Origin: Bacteroidota bacterium
Lineage (GTDB): Bacteria > Bacteroidota > Bacteroidia > Chitinophagales > Chitinophagaceae
Reading direction: 5' to 3'
Assembly (NCBI GenBank): GCA_030706735.1
Contig: JAUZNZ010000001.1
Coordinates: forward strand, 186,001 to 250,000
DNA: 64,000 bases
Under the pieces are notes generated by a model. It worked only from the letters and a program-made list of their open reading frames with translations. It did not search any database and was not told the origin of the DNA. Position 1 is the stretch's first letter. The number at the start of each line of letters is the position of its first letter. Both the position numbers and the translations under genes were made by a program. Below are positions 59,302 through 64,000 of the stretch, piece by piece.

Positions 59302-60396
59302 ATGCTGTATATCCACCTGACCGCCTGTATTTCCCCCCAGTCAAGTTTTCCGGAGGCCAGTTTGGACCATTTGCAGAGATCGGCGGATAACAAGCTGAGG
59401 GTTATCGAGCCCCTCTATGAGGGCCTGCCTCAACAGGCCCTCCGGCGCATGGCCAAGGTTGTAAGGATCGGTGCAGGTGCAGCATTACCGTTGATCCGGC
59501 AGGCAGGGGCCAGTTGCCTACCTATCGACGGGATTATTATCGGAACGGGCAATGCGGGTATGGAGCAAAGTATCCAGTTCGTTCAGCAGATCGTCGATCA
59601 TGCGGAAGGTATATTGTCGCCGGGCGATTTCGTTCAAAGCACCCCGAATATCGTTGGTTCGCAAATAAGCGCATTGACCAAAAACAAGAAATATAATATT
59701 ACGCATGTACATGGAGGACTTGCCTTTGAGAACGCACTTCTTGACGCCGCCATGCAAGTGATGGAGCACCCCACCCATACTTACCTGCTTGGCGGCGTCG
59801 ATGAGATCGGCACCTATAATTACAATATCGATTTCCTCGAAGGATGGTATAAGAAAGAAGCGTTGTCCAACCACCAATTGTATGAAAGGGGCACCCCGGG
59901 CAGCCTGGTCGGGGAAGGTGCGGCCATGTTCCTCGTAAACCAGCAGGAACAAGGAGCCCTTGCCGGAATACGCGGCGTCGCCACCCTGCACGCCGACGAT
60001 CCGGCCCCGGTTGCAGAAAGGTTAGGCTGGTTCCTGGATAACCATCTCGCCGAGGGCGAACAAATAGAGCTGTTTCTTAGCGGCGAAAACGGGGACAGCC
60101 GGCTGTCGCCATTCTACGAAGCTTGTGAAGAGATATTGGCTGCGGAATTGCCGATCGCGCGCTTCAAGCACATGAGCGGCGAATACCCGACCGCCTCCGC
60201 ATTTGCCCTTTGGCTGGCGAGTATATGGCCGGGGGGAGCAGATCTACCCGGCCATATGCTCAAACGTGGAGCGCTGCCTTTACCTGGCGGCGAGACATCG
60301 GAGCCCGGTATTAAGATGGGCAGGAATGTCCTGATCTATAATACCTATAAAGGCATGCAGCATTCTTTTATGCTGTTGTCCCGATCATTCCATTGA
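59302..60396 (+). CDS. Ketosynthase-like partner (chain-length-factor type), no active-site Cys
   Basis: A 364-residue thiolase-fold protein. The position of the KS nucleophile reads THVHGGLAFENAL (Gly in place of Cys), and the motif where KS has GHTLGASG reads KHMSGEYPTASAFALW (Glu in place of His). It is therefore not a catalyst on its own but a likely heterodimer partner of the ketosynthase just upstream, as in aryl-polyene and type II polyketide systems. The matching pair at 60755-63011 lies in mirror orientation. Its 3' end overlaps the convergent dehydratase gene by 29 bases. Confidence 0.85.
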   Translation: MLYIHLTACISPQSSFPEASLDHLQRSADNKLRVIEPLYEGLPQQALRRMAKVVRIGAGAALPLIRQAGASCLPIDGIIIGTGNAGMEQSIQFVQQIVDHAEGILSPGDFVQSTPNIVGSQISALTKNKKYNITHVHGGLAFENALLDAAMQVMEHPTHTYLLGGVDEIGTYNYNIDFLEGWYKKEALSNHQLYERGTPGSLVGEGAAMFLVNQQEQGALAGIRGVATLHADDPAPVAERLGWFLDNHLAEGEQIELFLSGENGDSRLSPFYEACEEILAAELPIARFKHMSGEYPTASAFALWLASIWPGGADLPGHMLKRGALPLPGGETSEPGIKMGRNVLIYNTYKGMQHSFMLLSRSFH

Positions 60397-60742
60397 ATTT
60401 GAAACAAACCGTTCCGCCCGCAGAGATGACGGCGGTCAGATGAATACTGTTCTCTTCCGTACTCACAAGGACCAGCCGCATGTCAAGTGATCCGTTCATT
60501 CGGGGATCGATTGTAGCAATGAATTTGATCTGCGTGGCGCTGATCAGCCGCAGCGGGCAAATATTCAGTACCGATTCTGTCGCTTCGAGCACCATTTGTA
60601 TCAGGCAAACGCCGGGGACAACGGGGCGGCCCGGAAAGTGACCGTCAAAGATCCGGTGGCCTGCATTCATGGACAAGGTGATATGGAAAGACTCGCCTTC
60701 CCTTTCTTTTCCGATGATGGTATATAAGTCGCCCAGCAGCAT
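60368..60742 (-). CDS. 3-hydroxyacyl-ACP dehydratase-like hot-dog protein, unit C
   Basis: A 124-residue protein, last gene of unit C. IFDGHFPGRPVVPGVCLIQMVLEATE has the hot-dog active-site helix: catalytic His is kept, while the next acidic residue comes as Gln-Met-Val-Leu-Glu, shifted from FabZ (the usual Glu position is Gln here), so the catalytic Glu may be the later one or the enzyme may be altered. It is shorter than FabZ by about 20 residues. It may dehydrate polyene intermediates with the KS pairs on either side. Starts 13 bases after the ketosynthase-like gene. Confidence 0.78.
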   Translation of the reverse strand: MLLGDLYTIIGKEREGESFHITLSMNAGHRIFDGHFPGRPVVPGVCLIQMVLEATESVLNICPLRLISATQIKFIATIDPRMNGSLDMRLVLVSTEENSIHLTAVISAGGTVCFKFNGMIGTTA

Positions 60743-60754
60743 ATCATGTAAGGT

Positions 60755-61783
60755 TCAGCAAGCCGAGAGCATGATCAATGAATGATGTATGCCCAGGTAA
60801 TGATTATAGATCAATATCCTTCTTATTCGACCGGTTTCCGTCTCTTCAAACCCCAACGCAGTCGGGATCGTACCCGAACGAAGGATTTGAACGGCGAACC
60901 AAAGGGCAAATGAAGCAGAGGTCGGATATTCGCCGCAGAGATGCTTGTAAGGTATCGTTACAGCTGCCCTGAAGACCGATCGAAGCAGCTGCCCATAGAT
61001 CGCATCCCCGTCCTTGCCGCCATCCCGGCCGGTTATTACCAGGTCGATATCCTCCATACCTGTCTGCCGTTCAGCAAGGAAAGCAACGATCCGTCGCTCG
61101 ATCTCTTCGATCCCCTTCGGTTTGTAAAATGTCGAAACGGCATCCAGTTTAACGTCGTCCTCCCCTCGCCGGCCGTTGGTTAATACAAAGAAGGCGGCGC
61201 CCTCTCCTGCGACCGGATACCGCCGGTACATGCCGAAGCGTCTCAGGATGGCATGGCTTGTATCGGTGACCTCTTCTACGGAGCCCACAAGGACGTTGAA
61301 GACTGTGCCGTCTGTCTCTTCCAGCAGCAATGTGGCGTCGAGCAGTGCGCTCTCGAATGATAACCCCCTGTGTACAAAGGTATTGTTGTACCCATGGCAA
61401 CGGAGCATCAGTGCGATCTGCCCGCCCACCGTGTTGTGTGTAGATTGAATGAAGGCCGTGGGGGACAACATCGCTTCCTTTTGTTCGATGATCCGCGTCA
61501 GGAACTGGACTGTATCGGATAGGCAGCCATAGGCCGTGCCGGTAACGATCGCATCAGGAATGCCGATCCCCGCCTCACGAAGACTTTCCCTGGCCGTTGC
61601 AACGCCCATTTTGATGATACGACTCATCCGCCGGATCAGTGAGGGATCGATATAGTTCCGATAGTCCGGCTCTGCACATCGTAGCCGGTCGCCTGTCGCG
61701 TCTTTCAGTTCGCCGGGAAATGACGTCCTGCCGAAAGTTTGTTGAGGCGATAGGGCCGTGGCCGCACGGATAATCGTTTCCAT
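60755..61783 (-). CDS. Ketosynthase-like partner (chain-length-factor type), unit C
   Basis: A 342-residue paralogue of the protein at 59302. The nucleophile position reads NTFVHRGLSFESALLDA (no Cys) and the His motif reads YKHLCGEYPTSASFALW (Glu for His). Shared motifs with its mirror copy include RMSRIIKMG/RMAKVVRIG, FIQSTHNTVGGQIA and IYNHYLGIHHSLIMLS. It starts 1 base after the ketosynthase stop at 61785, so the two are co-translated and probably form a heterodimer. No catalytic activity is expected. Confidence 0.84.
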   Translation of the reverse strand: METIIRAATALSPQQTFGRTSFPGELKDATGDRLRCAEPDYRNYIDPSLIRRMSRIIKMGVATARESLREAGIGIPDAIVTGTAYGCLSDTVQFLTRIIEQKEAMLSPTAFIQSTHNTVGGQIALMLRCHGYNNTFVHRGLSFESALLDATLLLEETDGTVFNVLVGSVEEVTDTSHAILRRFGMYRRYPVAGEGAAFFVLTNGRRGEDDVKLDAVSTFYKPKGIEEIERRIVAFLAERQTGMEDIDLVITGRDGGKDGDAIYGQLLRSVFRAAVTIPYKHLCGEYPTSASFALWFAVQILRSGTIPTALGFEETETGRIRRILIYNHYLGIHHSLIMLSAC

Positions 61784-61784
61784 C

Positions 61785-63011
61785 TTACAACTTTGAAAAA
61801 ATGAGTGAAGAACAATTTCCTCCGAAACCGAATGAATTCGAAAGCACGTGGGCTACCGCCGGATCACACGAAAAGGTTGTCTCCGGCAGGCAAGAGAACC
61901 CATCCATTGGCGTTCGGAACCGAAGGTTCGGGTAAATAAATCCGTATTTGACCGACAAGGCCGAAAAGACCGCCTCGATCCCTCCGCTTGCACCCAGCGT
62001 ATGCCCGGTAAAAGACTTGGTCGAACTCATTTTAGGACATTGTGTTCCAAAGAGCCTTCGAATGGCAATCCCTTCTGCCATGTCATTATTACGGGTGCCT
62101 GTACCATGAAGGTTGATATAACTGATGTCCGAAGGGCAAAGTCCGCTCCGTTCCAATGCACCCTGCATGGCAAGATATGAACCCGTGCCGTCCGGCGAGG
62201 AGGCGGTCTGGTGATAAGCGTCATTCGCGTTGGCCCACCCGCTGAGCCGGCAGTATATCTTCCCATGTTCGCTTCCATTCATCACGGCAGATGCCAATCT
62301 TTCTGATACCAGGACGAGATAACCCGAACCCTCACCCAGATTCAATCCATTCCGGTCTTCATCGAACGGCTTGCAAGGCTCGCCGTCCAGGATCATGAGA
62401 GAATTGAATCCATTGAGCGTAAATTTCGTCAATGCATCTGCTCCTCCTGCCACGGCCACATCAAGAAGTCCCTGACGGATCAGTCTGGCGCCGAAAAAAA
62501 TGGCGTTGGCTGAAGAAGAGCAAGCCGTGCTGATCGTTGTGACATAGTCTCCGATGCCTAATTGGTCCGCCACCCATTCTGTAACCGCCCCGCATTCATG
62601 TTGAACGATCCCTCTGAGTTTTGCATGTGAAGGGTCCGCGAGCCACACCTCAAAGAATTGCTCGCTCCTATCCATGCCCCCGACCGTGTTTGCCGAAATG
62701 AACCCGATGCGCAGGTCGGACCTTTCCGGCAGCGCCGCATCATCCAATGCTTCCCTGGCTGCTAGCAGGCTGAGCAAAGCCGTCCGGCTCACGCGGGGAG
62801 AGGCAGCAGCCCGGTTTGCCAGCTCCGCGTTGGTCAACTTCACTTCGGCAACGGGAATTCGCCCGCGGTGGGTGGTCTGCAACCGGGTGATGGCGTCGAT
62901 CCCGGTCCTGCCGTTCTCCAAAGCAGAAATACACTCCCGAAGGTCGTTGCCAATCGCTGAAATGGCTCCTAAGCCGACAATGAAGACCCCCTTACTCATG
63001 CTGGACGTCAT
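61785..63011 (-). CDS. Beta-ketoacyl-ACP synthase, unit C
   Basis: A 408-residue ketosynthase (or 404 from the ATG at 62999). Cys164 (ISTACSSSANA), His302 (NLHGTGTRNND) and His337 (SFTGHTLGASG, Lys332) are all present. Many stretches match the unit B ketosynthase, such as LNGFNSLMIL, NLGEGSGYLVL and NANDAYH, so the two are recent relatives. Start at 63011 overlaps the end of the upstream gene by 20 bases; the ATG at 62999 (SKGVFIVGLGAIS follows) is the alternative. Paired with the silent ketosynthase-like gene downstream. Confidence 0.9.
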   Translation of the reverse strand: MTSSMSKGVFIVGLGAISAIGNDLRECISALENGRTGIDAITRLQTTHRGRIPVAEVKLTNAELANRAAASPRVSRTALLSLLAAREALDDAALPERSDLRIGFISANTVGGMDRSEQFFEVWLADPSHAKLRGIVQHECGAVTEWVADQLGIGDYVTTISTACSSSANAIFFGARLIRQGLLDVAVAGGADALTKFTLNGFNSLMILDGEPCKPFDEDRNGLNLGEGSGYLVLVSERLASAVMNGSEHGKIYCRLSGWANANDAYHQTASSPDGTGSYLAMQGALERSGLCPSDISYINLHGTGTRNNDMAEGIAIRRLFGTQCPKMSSTKSFTGHTLGASGGIEAVFSALSVKYGFIYPNLRFRTPMDGFSCLPETTFSCDPAVAHVLSNSFGFGGNCSSLIFSKL

Positions 63012-63627
63012 TGCATTGTGAAAAAATGTCTATCATAGCTGCCTCTGTAAAGTTAGCGATCTTATCTCCCCCTCCGCCCTCCACCAGAAAGAGGACTGCT
63101 TTATAATCTTCTCTCAAAAGATCCACCCAGCCGCATATACAGGCTTTTAGTATGTTCCCGTCAATCAGCAGATCCACCTGTTGCCGTATGAGGCCCGCAT
63201 CGAACCCATCCGTGATGAAGAATGTATTCTCTCCCTTAAAATTATTTCGAATACATATCTCTCCGATCATGATATTGGGCAAGGTATATCCGAAGAGGGA
63301 GGGACTGGGGATATCTTTCACGGAAGCGTAGTATTTCAAATCTGTATCCAGGCTACTGTTTGCATTTGTCAGCATCAGGCCGACCTGCTCGGGGTGCAGG
63401 CTCCTTATTCCCGGAGGAGGTTCGGTCAACAGTATTTCCGAAGTCAGCCAACCCAGTTTGCTGAGAGGGTCCATTTTATAAAAGCGGGGATAGGTAAATC
63501 CGAAATGGGTATAAGCCGATACAAGGAAATCGACAGGATCCGAAGCCACGTCATTTTTGAAAAGCGTTTTGTCGTTCTTGCTAACCGCACGACCGGCAAT
63601 TATGCAACAGGCTGTGATTCGATTCAT
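62992..63627 (-). CDS. Degenerate ketosynthase-like protein, 211 residues
   Basis: Matches only the N-terminal half of the condensing-enzyme fold. FVSAYTHFG... is absent of a Cys motif; SSLDTDLKYYASVKDIPSPSLFGYTLPNIMIGE fits the ketosynthase strand-helix region, and FFITDGFDAGLIRQQVDLLIDGNILKACICGWVD fits the helix after the nucleophile, but the nucleophile position is FITDG. The C-terminal thiolase half is missing. It lies 3 bases after the stop of another ketosynthase and overlaps the next one, so it is probably a structural partner rather than a broken gene. Function is inferred from context only. Confidence 0.7.
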   Translation of the reverse strand: MNRITACCIIAGRAVSKNDKTLFKNDVASDPVDFLVSAYTHFGFTYPRFYKMDPLSKLGWLTSEILLTEPPPGIRSLHPEQVGLMLTNANSSLDTDLKYYASVKDIPSPSLFGYTLPNIMIGEICIRNNFKGENTFFITDGFDAGLIRQQVDLLIDGNILKACICGWVDLLREDYKAVLFLVEGGGGDKIANFTEAAMIDIFSQCNDVQHE

Positions 63628-63630
63628 AGA

Positions 63631-64000
63631 TTAGTCTTTACTAAACACCAGCGCCGCATTGCATCCTCCGAATCCGGAGGCCGTCTTCAGGCAGGCGCTG
63701 ATCGGGTGCTGCAGCATTTCCACGCAAATATTCAGGGGAGTTGTTACCCCCAGATTTGCAAATCCCTGCGTCGGCAGGATCAGGCTCTCTTCCATGCTTC
63801 GGATCGATATGATGGACTCGATCAGGCCCGCTGCCCCCAAGGTATGGCCATAGTATCCTTTCAGGCTATTGACCGGAACGGATCGCAACCCCGCCAGGGC
63901 AATAGCCTTGGCCTCCATTTCATCATTGTAAAGCGTGGCCGTGCCGTGCGCCGAGATAAAGTCGATATCTTCCAATGAGAGGCCGGCGTCCTTCAAGGCG
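63631..64000 (-). CDS. Beta-ketoacyl-ACP synthase, C-terminal part; gene continues past the window
   Basis: Only the C-terminal ~123 codons are in the window; the frame is open at 64000, so the start lies outside. It contains both His motifs of a ketosynthase: FISAHGTATLYNDE and LKGYYGHTLGAAGLIES, then TASGFGGCNAALVFSKD at the end. The nucleophile Cys would be upstream. It is the first gene of unit C visible here and is followed 3 bases later by the degenerate ketosynthase-like gene. Confidence 0.88.
   Translation of the reverse strand, partial: ALKDAGLSLEDIDFISAHGTATLYNDEMEAKAIALAGLRSVPVNSLKGYYGHTLGAAGLIESIISIRSMEESLILPTQGFANLGVTTPLNICVEMLQHPISACLKTASGFGGCNAALVFSKD

Overview
The window looks like chromosomal DNA of a Bacteroidota bacterium, most likely in Chitinophagia/Chitinophagaceae. 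Reasons seen in the sequence: a fused lpxC-fabZ gene, a PorX-type response regulator with a PglZ domain, DUF3098 and DUF5686 family proteins, many -7 boxes of the Bacteroidota form TAnnTTTG, and a flexirubin-type dialkylresorcinol/aryl-polyene cluster. Phylum is firm; family is an inference. No CRISPR array, insertion sequence, rRNA or prophage was seen. One tRNA (Leu, anticodon TAG) was found.

Positions 1-47 kb are mostly housekeeping genes. In order: a lytic transglycosylase (cut by the left edge) and a polytopic GT-C-like membrane protein; pabB; a very acidic small protein; purA carrying an in-frame TAG; a long RelA/SpoT homologue; tRNA-Leu; a structured, possibly SRP-like RNA region; tig-clpP-clpP-clpX (protein folding and turnover) plus a 57-residue ORF; an acyl-CoA dehydrogenase behind a palindromic operator-like site; an outer-membrane barrel; a PhnP-like hydrolase; porX divergent from an HD phosphohydrolase; lpxD; recQ and a heavy-metal P-type ATPase; tsaE and ald; the lipid A block lpxC-fabZ, lpxA and an ABC ATPase; an OmpR-family regulator; ruvB; small enzymes; an M23 peptidase with leuS; ftsX-DUF3098-uppP-MFS-MBL; two carboxypeptidase-regulatory-domain proteins; a macrodomain protein; and ruvC divergent from a flippase-like membrane protein.

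From about 48.1 kb to the right edge the window holds a large part of a flexirubin-type pigment cluster in three transcription units. Unit A (minus, 51.6 to 48.2 kb): FabI-like reductase, dehydratase, ketosynthase, ACP, phosphopantetheinyl transferase. Unit B (plus, 51.75 to 60.4 kb): a secreted protein, darA, darB, a 135-residue unknown, a BtrH_N-domain protein, an ABC ATPase and permease, ACP, ketosynthase, ketosynthase-like partner. Unit C (minus, from beyond 64.0 to 60.4 kb): ketosynthase (cut by the edge), degenerate ketosynthase-like protein, ketosynthase, ketosynthase-like partner, dehydratase. DarA/DarB would make the dialkylresorcinol; the ACP/KS/dehydratase set would build the polyene acyl chain; the BtrH_N protein is a candidate for moving an acyl group, and the ABC pair for export. 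Genes expected elsewhere in such clusters (tyrosine ammonia-lyase, acyl-CoA ligase, other acyltransferases, LolA-like and MMPL proteins) are not in the window and may lie past 64 kb.

The most notable observations are the nonsense codon in purA, the mirror-image KS/partner duplication around 60.4 kb, a FabI-type reductase inside a polyene cluster, and four genes whose promoter box ends exactly four bases before the start codon, which suggests leaderless mRNAs.
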